Shown one piece after another: positions 35,223 through 47,167 of a DNA stretch of 64,000 nucleotides (position 1 is its first letter; the number at the start of each line of letters is the position of its first letter). A model generated the notes under the pieces. The model saw only the letters and a list, made by a program, of their open reading frames with translations, made no database searches and was not told where the DNA came from. A program made the position numbers and the translations under genes. This stretch comes from Floccularia luteovirens (taxonomy: Eukaryota > Basidiomycota > Agaricomycetes > Agaricales > Squamanitaceae). Location of the stretch: assembly GCA_009739215.1 (NCBI GenBank), contig VSJF01000012.1, positions 1,116,001 to 1,180,000 on the forward strand. The letters run 5' to 3'.

Positions 35223-36169
35223 GCATTGAGGTTGGACAGATACAACGTTTGAGTAGTTTTTGAATTCTGTTTGCATGTACAATTATCACAAGGAGCTTTT
35301 ATATCAAGAAAGATGTGCGCCTTACTACATATTACTCGATTGGTTCTCGGTCACTGCTGGCGTTGAGAGCTATCTGTATGCCCCTGTCCCAATAAAGCCA
35401 TTTTGTTGTCATGTAATTTTTAAAACATAAAGAGAGGATAGCATGGCTATGTACTGTTGTTGCTGCATATAAATCGGATATCTGATCTGCTATGAGATAA
35501 ATATGGGATGCCAGTAAATTTAGTCCCTTGAATATCGGTGGGTTTAATGGAGGGGTAGGATAATCAAGTTGAGGTGCAGTATGATTATCCCATTTTTTAA
35601 AATGTCATACATGTACTAATACTTTCAAATCGACTTTGGCATTCATAATGTCGTGCTCAAAAACTTGTCATGAATGCCCCGCATTAGTTGGACTAAACCC
35701 TAGCTTCGACCGCATTCCGAGTCGAGCACAAGCCACAAACTGCAATATACCACCGATGCCCACAATATTAACTTGTTTCAGTCCTTCATCCCGGACTTGA
35801 TATCTATCATCGCTATGAGTTCTGTATCCATTAGGACTATGACATTGGCGTTGGTTGAAAGTTGGAGATTGGGGTAAAAATGCTAAGGAAGGTCCGGAAC
35901 CGCTACTTGAGTTGTGATATGCAGATAGGCATGTATGTATTGATTGTGGTTACTGAGTGACCGGCTCGAGCTTAGGTAAAATAAAAACTATGGTTGAGTC
36001 ATACTCTCAAGTACTTGAATCACCATGTGTGACGGTGTGCGGATCTGCACCCACGTCATATAAGTAATCCATTCATCAGGATATAGTTCCACATAAACCA
36101 AAATATTCTTCGTTGCTTTATCAATGTGATCGTGATTGTGGATGTAAAAATACTCATACCTATAATTGC
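35223..36169. other. Gene-free stretch
   Basis: The first about 140 bp is still alignable with the sequence downstream of the left sirtuin relic (shared ATCAAGAAAGATGT), marking the right edge of the duplication at about 35360. The rest carries no convincing ORF. The AMP deaminase 3' end may extend into 36007-36170 if an extra intron is used. Confidence 0.5.
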
Positions 36170-39100
36170 TCATTCCCCACTTTCCATACTTACATTCGTA
36201 TGCTCAGCCATAGCCCTCGCTGCCACCGCATCTGGCGTTGGAACCATCATTGCCATCTTGTCATTACCACTTTGGCTACTGCCATGCTGTGCTGGAGACA
36301 CCGTAACTGTTGGTGGGGATACACCCTTTCCACGTATCATCTCGAGCTCTCTAAGTAGAGTTTGGTGGCGGTACGCCAGTCTTATATCGGGAACATTCGT
36401 CTGCATGTGCGGAAGAGAGATTAGAACTAAACAAACAATGGAAGAGAAAATCACTTTATTGATGTCATTTCCAGCTGCTCCAGGAAGGTACCATTTATGA
36501 CCCAACCAATGCCGTTTGACCTCCATCTCAAAGCCACTTTGCCTCACTGAGTTGCGAGCGAGTTCTGCAAGTGAGCTCTGAGGGAGTTTGTAGATCTATT
36601 TTGGTCATTTCTTATAGGATATCGCAATTTCAGATAAGGCGAAAACTAACATGAGCGGCTACGCTGTATTCTTCCAACAACGGTTCCTACACACCACGAC
36701 AATACAGAAGTCAGCACCACCCCCAGAAAAAATTACAATAAATCCAACTCACCTTTGTAAAATGGAACTGAAGCGGATCATCCGTACTCAAACTAACATT
36801 CAAACCCGTCTTGAAGAAATCAGGTAATGGGTTCCTTTCGTAGGTCAAGAAAAGCGCATTGTTACTAAGGGGACTCATAGCCATCCCGATTTGTTTCAGG
36901 TAGAAGAGGTATTGGAGGGCAGGAACTTTACGAAGGAGGATACCATGAGAGATTGAGTGGGATGTCAGGAAAGCGGATGTTAGATGGTCGGTATCGCCTG
37001 CTTCGCCACAATGCGGTCGGAAGACGAAGGTACCTGGTAAGTTTATTTCTGTGAGCATGAGCGTGGGCGAATAGAGGAAGGACGTACTGAAGCCTCGGGC
37101 CCTGCGCCAATTATTGAGGCTAGCCATATTAGCGAACATATAATATATCCTATTTCGCAATCCCATTAGTCCTTCTACACAATTTCAAGAGGAAAGAACT
37201 GACCAATAGGAATACGGTGGTGATTGCACAAAGTTCCATTCTTTGGGATATGGGAACTTTTTATGTATTCTGCGCTCAACCTTTGATTCATCGTCAACAG
37301 TGTCAAAGCCAACCACACGTTGCAAGAAGACATGTAATTCTGGATGACTTCTTGGGTTTTCTGTGACTTCGAAAAGTGGTCGGAAGACATCTAGTACCAG
37401 CAGTAAGCATACAGTCATCACAAAACAGTGATGAATGGAACCATACTGATGACAATATCCTCAAACGACTTCACATCGTCTTTACTTTTGTACACTTCAT
37501 AGAGTCGAGGCACTTGTATAAGCCACCGAACGTTGTGCGAGAAGAGTTTATTGTTGACAACCCATCTTGCCAACTTGTCCCATTCATCTAGTGAACGTCC
37601 ATATATGCTAATTCTCCATTCCACGTTTTGGTACTTAGTTTGTTCCAGATCATTCATCAACTCTAGAAATTCATCATATTCAGCTAAAAGACAATATGGC
37701 GCACCAAACACTTCGAAACCAACCTTTGGTAAGTTCAGCCAAATACCTTCCTCTGATATAATTATCCGTCTTCAAAAAGATTTCTCTAAGTCTAGATTCG
37801 CCAATTGGGTTATATTTGAGATTAAACTTGTCAAATCGATGGAAGGAGTCTTGGTGAGCGTGCATGTCGAGTGTATCGATTGAAAGATCGTATGCGGTAA
37901 GTTTTAGTGATTCGAATACTTGTTCGAGTGTTAGTTCTGTGCCATCTCGGAATATTACAACGTCCTGGAATGGGAAATTGGAAATGAGGGCTATTGAAAG
38001 AGATAGGATAACCCACTTTAGGACATTTCTTCATTTTAGATTTGATGAATCGCAGCAAATGCTTTTGGTTCATACTACTAGAATGATGAACATGGGTATC
38101 CACTTTACGCAGGTTATAGAAGTCCCTGTTTTATCAGAGTAGAATCAGTACTGATCTATAATTTGACCCACACATCCAGAAGATTGTTGAAAGACAAACC
38201 TATGTGGAACCCGCTATTTTATTGAACAAAACATAATCAAAAAAGGATCAAAAATATAAAAAAGAAATTAACCTTCATATCAGCCAACTCCTGGAACTCA
38301 TTTATAAGACAGTACATCGTAAATTTGCTTGACAAATATTTGAGTCGACGGAATGCAAAACTCTTTGTGGGCCCATCTGATATAACACTGAGCACATATT
38401 CCAAATCGACAAAATATTCTCGGATAGTGGGGACATTGAATATTGTTTTTCCAGATTTTCGAGCTTTATGGAAAGATTTATTCAAGCCCAATGGTTAACA
38501 GGGTTATAAAAGATAACAAATGAGAAACAATAACTGACCTTCCTCTCCTTCATAAACCTGGAAAACACCTTTATCATCTAACCCATATGTCCAGGAACGT
38601 TCGCAAGGTCCAGGTATAACACATTCTTCAAGGCTAAACTCATTCTCCCCCTTCCGATGATGCCGTCCGTCAGCAGTGATAACAACCTGATCTTTATCCT
38701 TCCAATGCCAATGTGGTGGCGGTGGTTTAGGGTATATCTTCCATGATGAACGTGGATGGTTTTGTCCTGCTGCTGTAGCTACTTCAGTCGTAGTGGTAGA
38801 GCTTCTAACTCGACTATGTGCAAGCAGTGACTCCAAATCCTATATCAGGTCTCAAGCCCGAAACATCGGCATTTTCTCTATCAAAACCTTCCTCGAAACC
38901 TTGTGTATTATAATCTCTAGGATCGTCACCAAGTCGTTGCCCAGATAGTATCATATACTTGTCTCTTAAATCTAAACATTTTTGAAGTGATTGGAAGAGT
39001 AAGGTATTTTCGGTTGTTAATATCGCTTCTGTAGTTTTGATGTGAGGTGAGTTTTATGAGGAGGGGTGTGAGTAGACCGACCGGAGTGGAATGGCTGTTC

Positions 39101-39580
39101 ATTCCTCAATATTTCATTGTTTGGGTGGTCGTCAGCATAGAACGGATCCCCAACCAAACCAGCACTCGTATTCGTGCCAGCGATATTACCTGCGGGTGCC
39201 GGACCAGCAACAGAGCCAGAGGCGGAAGGAATCGCAGAAAAGCGGTTTCAAACCACCACTTACACTCCCCACATCCGAAACTGCATCCGATCCACGTCGG
39301 TGTGCCCAAAACTTTTCTTCTATCTATGGCAACATTTAGATAAAACACGTATAGTTGCAAAAAAAGCATGTACATGTTGTAGACTCTTCTCTTCGACATA
39401 ACCAAAGAACCCATCCTTAGATTCTGGTATATGTAACTCATCACTGTTGGATCGAACTGGCCCAACAGGTGTTGCGACGCCTCCTGGTGTAGATGTAGAT
39501 GTGGATGTGGATGTCGTAGACTCGTGAATTAAGGGTTGGGGTGTTGTAGAAGTGGGGGTTTCGAAAATAGGTTGTGACAT
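36170..39580 (-). CDS. AMD1: AMP deaminase
   Basis: Secure exons from the C-terminal end: 36170-36400, 36455-36595, 36651-36686, 36753-37033, 37088-37149, 37204-37390, 37447-37662, 37724-37964, 38017-38125, 38200-38213 (14 nt), 38273-38463, 38539-38839; two or three N-terminal exons reach 39580. The enzyme deaminates AMP to IMP in the cytosol and sets the adenylate energy charge. Marks: [18 protein letters not shown] for the first metal-binding His pair, [71 protein letters not shown], and the C-terminal [18 protein letters not shown]-terminal alternative end exists because GTAAGT follows TNVSME-coding sequence near 36190. The Ser/Thr-rich N-terminus is probably regulatory. Confidence 0.92.
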
Positions 39581-40182
39581 GACGTTGTCGTTGTACAGTT
39601 TCTGTCAGAAGTGTATGTTTTGAAATCAGATTTCTCTAGAGGAGATCGATGAGACTTAAAAGAATATTATTGTTACGTATATCATATTATTAGAATGACT
39701 AATTTAATTTTTAGCCGTTATCTAATCTAGCAGAGCTCATTGCAAAACAAAAAAAAATCATGATTGTATGTGATACATATCGTATGTACTTGATAATACA
39801 TAATCTGCGGTTGAGAGAAAAGTGGTGATGAACATGGAAAGAATATGAATTCCGGGATAATGTGATAATTCACAGTAAAGGTGGCCAGGGGAGGAAAGGA
39901 GGATAAAGAACATTCAAAGTCATACAATCACATATTGACAATAACATTCCGCACACAAAGGCATATGACAGCAAAAGAATTAAAGAAAAGCACACAACGA
40001 AAGAGTAATCATAACACGCGTGAAACCAGACCACGCATTGAATTCAAACAACAGAAGCAGCAAGTATATCAGCAAAAGAAAAGGCATTGGAAATCCCAAA
40101 CAACCCTTTGTCTCTCTTCTATAAGGTGGATCAGTAAGGCAAACCCACTAAACAACATCTCCAGATCCGGCTTGGGCGGTGG
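39581..40182. other. Gene-free stretch
   Basis: Promoter side of AMP deaminase and 3' flank of the AMPK beta gene; A-rich tracts near 39745. An ORF at 39881-40198 lies antisense to the expected UTR and has no domain. Confidence 0.45.
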
Positions 40183-42176
40183 TCACGTAGGTTTATAATA
40201 AATCGTCGTCAAATACTACAGAAACATTAATCAAGAAATCTTGCCCCATAAAAGAAACTCACCTTCTTCCGATATCTAATAGTACTCCCAACAGCCAGCA
40301 TCCCACCTCTAATCGCACTAGTACTCAAATGATGTAGAACAACGTGAGAAGGTACAGGCAGAACACTAGCGTCATCCGTTAACGGTGGCATATTCGCAGT
40401 GTCCAAACCCAACCCCAGAGCTCGTGTTTGTGTTGCCGTAGCATTTGTGGAATTTGTTGGTGAGATGTTCATGGTCGGTGAGGTTGTCTGGAGAGCATTA
40501 GAAGTTGACGGTGTAAGTGTAGGTGCAGAAGTGGAAGGGGTTGTGATAGCAGTACTCGTTGTAGTTGAAGAAGGAGTAGCGGCATTACTTGAACTCACAC
40601 TTGAGGACAGGATTTGTACGGCAAGTGGAGGGGCGGGTTTCGTTGTTGTGGGCAGCGAACTAGGTAGAGGTGTAGATGGCGTCGGTGTAGTGGGTGCAGT
40701 GGACACAATGGAAGGTGTCACTGATGAACCTGTATCGGCTCCAGGTCGTACGGGTGATGGTTCAGGACGTTCGTTCAAACCTTCGCCTGTCCCATCTTCA
40801 CTGGGTGGTGGTGGAATAAGTCCAGTACGTCTCTGTCTCTCTCTGTCCCTATCTTTTTCACGTTCTCTTTCCCTTTCCCTTTCCCACCGCCCACGTCCTC
40901 GCGAACCCCTTTCTTTCTCCTCCCTCTTTTCCTTTTCTTTCTCCCTCTCTCGTTCTCTATCTCTATCTCTCCTCCCCCCACCGTTACTCGACTTGCCCGG
41001 GCTCGAACTCGCAGGAGGCGCAGGGGTGACTCTCGTGTTCAGAATCAATTTATCCAAATGTCTAGGTAAACCTGGTGCAGGTGGGATATTCGGTGCAGGT
41101 ACAAAACCAGCAACTACATTCGTGGATGTCGCTGCATCGAGTTGACCGGCTGAAGCTTGGAGGTAGGCTTCTTCCTCACGTGCTGCTGCGATGAGTTCTG
41201 GAGGGAGTTCGCTTGTCCAATGGGCGGGAGGTTTGTGATGTATGCCATTCTTATGCGGGCTGGCAGGTTGGGGTGCCGAACTGATATCGTCATCTGTACT
41301 AGAAGCCGCAGACCAAAAGCTCTGGCCGGGAACCAGATGCGTTGGTTGGGGGGGAGGTGGCGGGGGAGAGTATGTAAGGGAAACGGCGACATAATTGGCT
41401 AAGGAACCTTGGTCATCGACTGCAGTTGGGAGGTCTTCGGCTACACGCCATTGATCATCGACGAGAAATCTAATATGATGTGTACCAGGAAGAAGAGAAA
41501 CTTCAGCGGTAAACGTCTGAGAAGTCGGCGATCTAAATAAAGAAAAAGAACTTTTTGAGCGAAATATCGAGAAAAAGGGGGTTTTTGTTACGCACTCTCG
41601 TTCCATGAGTTGGCGACCTTTCCAATCATCATCACCCGCACGAGCTAGCTGGACAATCTTGCCACCACCAGTCCACGAGATTGTCACGGTGACGGGTTGT
41701 TGCAAGAAAGCATCATCTGCACTCTGGTTCGCAGGGTCTTCCTTAGCAAGAAGGATAGGGATGGTTGAACGGACAGTTTCCTGGTGAAAAGGGGGTTGAT
41801 GGGGCTGCAGAGATGGCGAGGGTGGTGGTGGTGGGAGTTGTTGGGATTGATTGTAAAGTTCCTGAATGCGTTGCTGAGCCTGTGCTTGACGAGCATTATA
41901 AGGAGTGGGACGATAGTACGGGGCAGTATGATGAGGAAGTAGATCATCAGTTGAGGGAAGTGAAGGAGGAGCTCTTGGCTGTCTGTTGTCGTTTGCTGCG
42001 ATAGGAATTGGGATGGAGGCAGATTTTGGAGGAACAACGGGGGTGAGAGAGACGAGATCCGGGAGTTCTAACGACTTTTTCCTTGACTTGAGAGAACGAT
42101 GGGGAACACCGGGTGCTGGAGAACGAGAGAGAGTCCTATGATGGTTTTGGTTTGCGTTGGACGCAGAGTTCCCCAT
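40183..42176 (-). CDS. AMPK/Snf1 complex beta subunit
   Basis: Exons 42176-41596, 41532-40263 and 40215-40183 give 627 residues. The beta subunit scaffolds the kinase alpha and AMP-binding gamma subunits and targets the complex. It starts MGNSASNANQ, an N-myristoylation-type Gly2. The glycogen-binding (CBM48) module reads PVTVTISWTGGGKIVQLAR, DDWKGR, LLPGTHHIRFLVDDQWR. The C-terminal ASC module has PAHWTSELPPEL, LPRHLDKLILN and, after a long insert, LPVPSHVVLHHLSTSAIR and YRKKYLTTIYYKPT. The insert is an Arg/Glu/Asp-rich run (RDREREREKEKEKREEKER) followed by Thr/Ser/Pro repeats, common in basidiomycete orthologs. The gene is divergent from NTA1 and codirectional with AMP deaminase. Confidence 0.93.
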
Positions 42177-42266
42177 GGTGTGCTCGTCGTTGGGAACGTT
42201 GAGCAGGACAAGTAGTTCTCAATAATATAACCATCACTTGTGTTTGCTCTTGTTTACCCAGCTATC
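42177..42266. promoter_or_regulatory. 90-bp bidirectional promoter (AMPK beta / NTA1)
   Basis: Only 90 bp separates the two divergent start codons, so both 5' UTRs and at least part of both core promoters must overlap. No clear TATA box in either direction. Confidence 0.6.
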
Positions 42267-43335
42267 ATGAAGCTGACTATCGGTGTCGTCCAGCTCAATC
42301 CAAGGATCCGTTCCGTCCACTCCAACATCGCTCGTGCTCGTGCTTTATGTCGAAACATAAAACCAAATTCTCTTCATCTCTTATGTTTTCCAGAGATGGC
42401 CTTTTCTGGTTATGTTTTCAAGAACAAACGTGATATCGCTCCTTATCTCGAACACCCTCATACTGGTCCCACTTCCCTCTTTTGTGCTCAAGTAGCTAAG
42501 AGACTGAACTGTTACGTTGTTGCTGGTTACCCAGAACGTCTCGCTGCTCATGAAATTCCCCCCGCTACCGACTCACCCTCAACTGATCCAGATAATCCGA
42601 CCCCAACTAAGAACCCTATCGGTGCAAATAGCCTGATTCTCTATGCTCCAGATGGTACACCAACGTTTTCCTACAGGAAATCAAACCTCTTCTCAACGGA
42701 CATGTCTTGGTCAACCTCTGGACCTGGCTTCACTACCATCTCTCTCCCTCCACCATTCCATCAAACTACATTTGCGATATGCATGGACCTCAATTCTTTC
42801 CCCCCTGCTGTATGGTATCTGGCAGATGGTCCATACGAACTCGCTGATCATTGTGTGAAAACTGATACTAAGCTGTTAGTTCTTCTCAATAACTGGCTGC
42901 ACTCTTCGAGTGAAATAGAACTCGATGAGGATACCCAGGAAGAACCGGCAGTAGACGGTGATATTAACGAAGAGCTTCACTTGGAAGAGACAGAAGCAGA
43001 AGCAGAAGATACTCTAGAAGACGACTCTGAACCTGATTGGCACACCGTAAACTACTGGGCAATGCGTTTGCGTCCTTTGTGGGCAGAATCAGACCCTCCA
43101 TCCGAAGAAAAACAGGATCATGTTACTACTGTTGTTGTATGCAACAGATCTGGTATAGAGAACGGTAAGCTCCCGTTTATCTCTTCGTATCATACTATTC
43201 AACTTCGCAATAGGTGTAACCTTCGCTGGAAGTTCTTCTCTCTTCCAAATGCACCGCGGCACCGGAAAACCGGGTTTACGCGCAGCCCTCGGTAACACGG
43301 ATGAAGGTCTTAGAATTTGGGAAGTTGATGTTTAG
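42267..43335 (+). CDS. NTA1: Protein N-terminal amidase
   Basis: Exons 42267-43164 and 43214-43335 give 339 residues. Nta1 deamidates N-terminal Asn and Gln, making them substrates of the Arg/N-degron pathway. It belongs to the carbon-nitrogen hydrolase (nitrilase) superfamily: IGVVQLNP at the start, the catalytic Glu in LLCFPEMAFSGYVF, the Lys in FSYRKSNLFSTDM and the Cys in FAICMDLNSF complete the triad. An acidic insert (EIELDEDTQEEPAVDGDINEE) follows LLVLLNNWLHSS. The ATG at 42267 is the first in frame. Confidence 0.9.
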
Positions 43336-44176
43336 CTCATCGCCTCAATTCTAGTATATATTTGCTCTCTGGTTCCAAAAAGAAGAATAAATTCATTACG
43401 ATACGGGAATTACATGTACATTAGAAAAACTAAACTGGAAAGTTGTTAAACTGAAAATGCTCGCGAGATGCAATCAGAAGAAAAAAAGGAAATGGGAGTA
43501 ACAAGGAAAAGGTATATAAAAAGTGGAAGGTAGTAAAGAGCTTGGACAGAGGAATGGGAATATCTAATGAGGCAGAAAAACAGATAAAGCTTGGGCTTGA
43601 ATGCTTTATTAACCCTTCACCTAGCCAATTTCTTTTACCCGCGGTCTCTACAATGTTTGCGCCTCAGTTCGCTATCCATAGAGTGCCTACTCGAGCGTAT
43701 GCGCTTGAGAGGGCGCTTCCCTCTCGGGCGCCCCACGGGGGTATTTATGTCGTCGGTTCTGCACTCCGTTTCTTGGTGTTTTCGCGGTCCCCAATTGTCA
43801 CCAACCCCTTCAACCGTTTATATTATTGATGTGAAGAGGTATGACGTCATTTTGACGGTAACGCTATCAATAGACAAACTGATTCCATGAAGCGTGGTGT
43901 CGAGTCGTTTTATATCACACTTCCAGTCCACTGCGGAAGTATACCGCTGTCACCAATCCAATCCGTCCGACAAAAGAAATTAATACATGAGTTTCTAGCG
44001 ATTGAGGAAGTAAAAGCTAGAAATAACGACAAGATAAAACAGGAAAGTGGGTGGAAAGAAAAGCATCATACCAAAGACAAAAAGGTACCACGGTGAGTCC
44101 CAATGACGTTTGAAACCCACCGGTTTCTCACGGGGGGTCATCTGCTCTGAACTTTTCTTCCACTCTTCTTGTTAGA
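43336..44176. other. Gene-free stretch with a GC-rich patch
   Basis: An AT-rich region with a TATATAAAA motif at 43513, then a conspicuous GC-rich patch at 43635-43800 that carries a 7-bp hairpin (GAGAGGG / CCCTCTC, 43707-43725). ORFs of 95-99 codons there overlap in two frames without a domain. No rRNA or tRNA is recognised. Confidence 0.45.
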
Positions 44177-45559
44177 TTAACCAGCAAGCCTAGAAGAACG
44201 CCGTCTGCTTCCTTCACTATTTGGGGTCCTAATTGCACTCCTATTTCCTGATATTGTATGACCAAATCTCGTGTTGGAAGGTTGGGACAAGGCCTTCGGG
44301 GAACTTGCAGGAGATTCATTGGTGCTGTCATTCTTTCGTCCGTCATTATCTTCGATAGGGGACTTTCGTAGACGCATACGTCTGGTTGGACGTTCTTCCA
44401 GTTCTGGATCACCATTGTCAGATAAATCCCCCAATATCTCATGCTTGCGCTTCTTGTTATTATATTGCATGTATCCAGCTAGGGGAGACGGGGACTCTGG
44501 AGAGGATGAGCCAGATGAGAAGGATAGTGATGAGTCCTGATCTTTCGAACCTAATATAATAATTATAACCATCCTCTCCGAAAAATCAAAAAGCTCACAA
44601 AGAGGATCCCCAGCAATAAATCCAGACTCCAAACTCCCAAACAAAGATCCTTCGCGTTGCAAAGATGAAGCCTTCCTATACTTCACAGTCTTTTCCTCCT
44701 TCTCGACTGACATCTCAACAAGGGGAAGGAAATGTTCATGGAAAGCTCCTTCACGCTGAAGTGGCTTTGTATCACGTCGAGGCGTTTCCAATAGGCTGAG
44801 CTAATTCTACAGCAGATGGTTTTTGTGAATGGTCGTGAGGATAGGATGATACTACATACTAGGATTCACATAAGGAAGACAGGTGATTTTGGGGAACATT
44901 GATTTACGTTGTTTTCCTATTAAATGAAGTTGACGCGAAATCAATTACCCCATATTTAAACGACGTAGAACAGAACTCACTAGCAGACGCCGGGATTGTA
45001 GGTACAACAAACTTCCGCAGCTCAGACTCAGGAGCTTCGGGACTCCTAGGCAAAGGGGAAGAAATATAGGTCCTGGTATTCTTCTTGTATGCGCTGGGAG
45101 GCTTAGGTGCCCCAGGTTTATTTGCAAATAGCAACTTAGGTGTAGCGATAGGAGTAGTAACATGAGACAAAAAAGTGTTTGTGCTGATAGTGGAGGAGCC
45201 AGATTCGGACTTTCCTATAACACAGCGTAATCGTTAGAAACTAGACACAAAAATGTCAAATTGGACTAAAATTCACCTGCAGTCAAGCCATCGTCAGGTA
45301 TCACTGCAATGACACCTTCACATAACTTGACAGTAGCATCGTCACTCAGACCAGTGATGCTAGAAACATCGTCATCATCTTCATCAGAGTTACCCCATTT
45401 CAGTCTATACACTTGGGCTTTCAATTTCAAGCGTTGTAATAATTCGAAGATCTCTTGTGACGCTTCTTGCTTCGTCTGGGCGAGAACGATACTCATTTCT
45501 GCTTCTACCTCGGTACTAGAATTGGGGGAGGAGCCGATATCCGGGATATTAGAAGACAT
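44177..45559 (-). CDS. Hypothetical Ser/Pro-rich protein
   Basis: Not recognised. Exon 1 starts at 45559 (MSSNIPDIGSSPNSSTEVEA) and contains an amphipathic helix (MSIVLAQTKQEASQEIFELLQRL) and an acidic run; the second exon, up to about 45240, has GAPKPPSAYKKNTRTY and SSPLPRSPEAPESELRKF; the last part (about 44791 down to 44177) carries basic KKRKHEILGDL, PTRRMRLRKSP and ends RRRSSRLAG. A 47-48 nt intron at about 44552-44598 is well supported (donor GTGAGC). The intron between exons 2 and 3 is long and its acceptor phase is unresolved. Predicted disordered and basic, with nuclear-localisation-like clusters, so a nuclear phosphoprotein is a guess. Confidence 0.55.
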
Positions 45560-46592
45560 CACTTCCAAGAATGGATTCGTAGAATTTGAATTGTGAATTG
45601 ATGATGGGTGCAAAAAGAGATGAGAATAGTAGTGGATTTGTTAATACTCTCGAGGGAAACAGGATTGGATTTGTTGGGCCTTCGACAGCTATTGGGCAGA
45701 TTTATATAATGTGTTGTCGCTTTGACAGGTAATGCCACTAATATAATTTCACCAACTGCTTTGACTTTGACTTGTAGATCTGTAATATTCGTGATCAGAA
45801 CAAGCTTTGACTTTGAATATAGAGCACTTACTAGTATTTTTGCCCTCCCTAAGCCCATTAATGAAGGTAGTGTACATCCTCAGTCATAAATTGGACTTTT
45901 CCCGTATGAAAGACTCAATCAGGTTCGAGTATATGATGCATGATTGCTGAATACGTTGTATAACTAGGCATTTAAAAGCTCGAAGAAGCGACCGGTCAAA
46001 GGTTCCAAAGGTTCAACGCGGATCACTGTAGGAGGTTGTTTGTTAACATTTGGCTATTGATTGTGAGGTTATTTAAAAACAAACTTACGTCATGCACCCA
46101 AATTTAACTTCACCATGCGTTACGATTCTAAATATACTCGATATTGGTCCACTCGGCATGAAACAGCTCCGACCCACTTTCCCAGTTTAGTCGTACAATT
46201 GCTCAGTTTCAACAATAGGATAAGATCCACCCTACTTGATTGGGGGGTTAGTAGGCAGGATACGTCTCTGAAGGGTGTTTTAGCCATATGACTCCCATGC
46301 TAATTATACAAACGATGTGGATATACTTGATGCAACCTCCATCATGTCGGATATTTGAAACAAGGTACTGAAATAGCATCTCAAATGGAAGACCACGATG
46401 GGAAGCTGGTCGACCATATGGAGCGTTCTGGAGTGTGACGTTTATTCAAAATCAGATTGGATACCGACTTCTGACTGATATGCCCAGACCTTCGGATTCT
46501 TATATCTCAAGAGCTCGGTCTCGGGTCTTAACCATTATCGTTGCTTCCCCCTCTCATATCCCTGTTACCTACTTTACTGTTTATTCATCAAG
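45560..46592. other. Gene-free stretch
   Basis: Divergent promoter space between the hypothetical gene and the CipC-like gene. The last 100 bp has a CT-rich leader (CTTCCCCCTCTCATATCCC). Nothing else seen. Confidence 0.45.
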
Positions 46593-47167
46593 ATGGGTTG
46601 GTTTTCCAATGACTCTGATCAAGCTCAAGCCTATGACCAGGTAATGCTAGACAGTCGCTCAGATCCAGAGTACCAATTTCACATGTTTTGTAGGTAGTCA
46701 ATGCCCCGCACCAAGCTCAGCTTTCACATGAGCTCATTGCTGCTGCTGCGTCATATGAGGTGTGTATGGAGATTTCAGCTCTTGGCAAAGACTCAACTAG
46801 GACAAGGCCGCCAAAGCTTATGAGAATCACGTAGCAGAGAATGGACAGCCCGCATCTCATGCCCAAGCCAAAGAAATCTTGTAAGTTGATGTCTTGAAAT
46901 CTGATATTCTCCTTCCAATACTTTGATGCAGGGCTGGCTTTGCAGGCGCTTTCATTGACAGAATGGTAGAAACCAAAGGAGTGAGCACTGTGCCTTTACT
47001 GCTATTATGACGTGCTTACTTTTGGAACAGCTGGATTACGTTGACAAAGAAAGAGCTCAGTCTCATGGTATGATTATTACACTGACTGGGCCATCCTGAT
47101 TCCTTCACTGAAACAAAAAAATTTAGTGAATAACCAGCTTGACGAGTACTCCCGCCAAGACTACTAA
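46593..47167 (+). CDS. CipC-like stress protein (DUF3759)
   Basis: Six exons (46593-46640, 46694-46759, 46801-46880, 46932-46980, 47031-47067, 47127-47167) give 106 residues. The sequence starts MGWFSNDSDQAQAYDQ, continues APHQAQLSHELIAAAASYEAA and KAYENHVAENGQP, and carries AGFAGAFIDRMVETKGLD. This is the plan of Aspergillus CipC and basidiomycete DUF3759 proteins, small cytosolic helical proteins induced by antibiotics and infection. The biochemical role is unknown. No long ORF marks this gene, so it is easy to miss. Confidence 0.87.

Noticed and set aside
40399..41145. 248-codon plus-strand ORF opposite AMPK beta
   Set aside because: Antisense to the Arg/Glu-rich insert; its Ser/Leu/Val composition is produced by the repeats.
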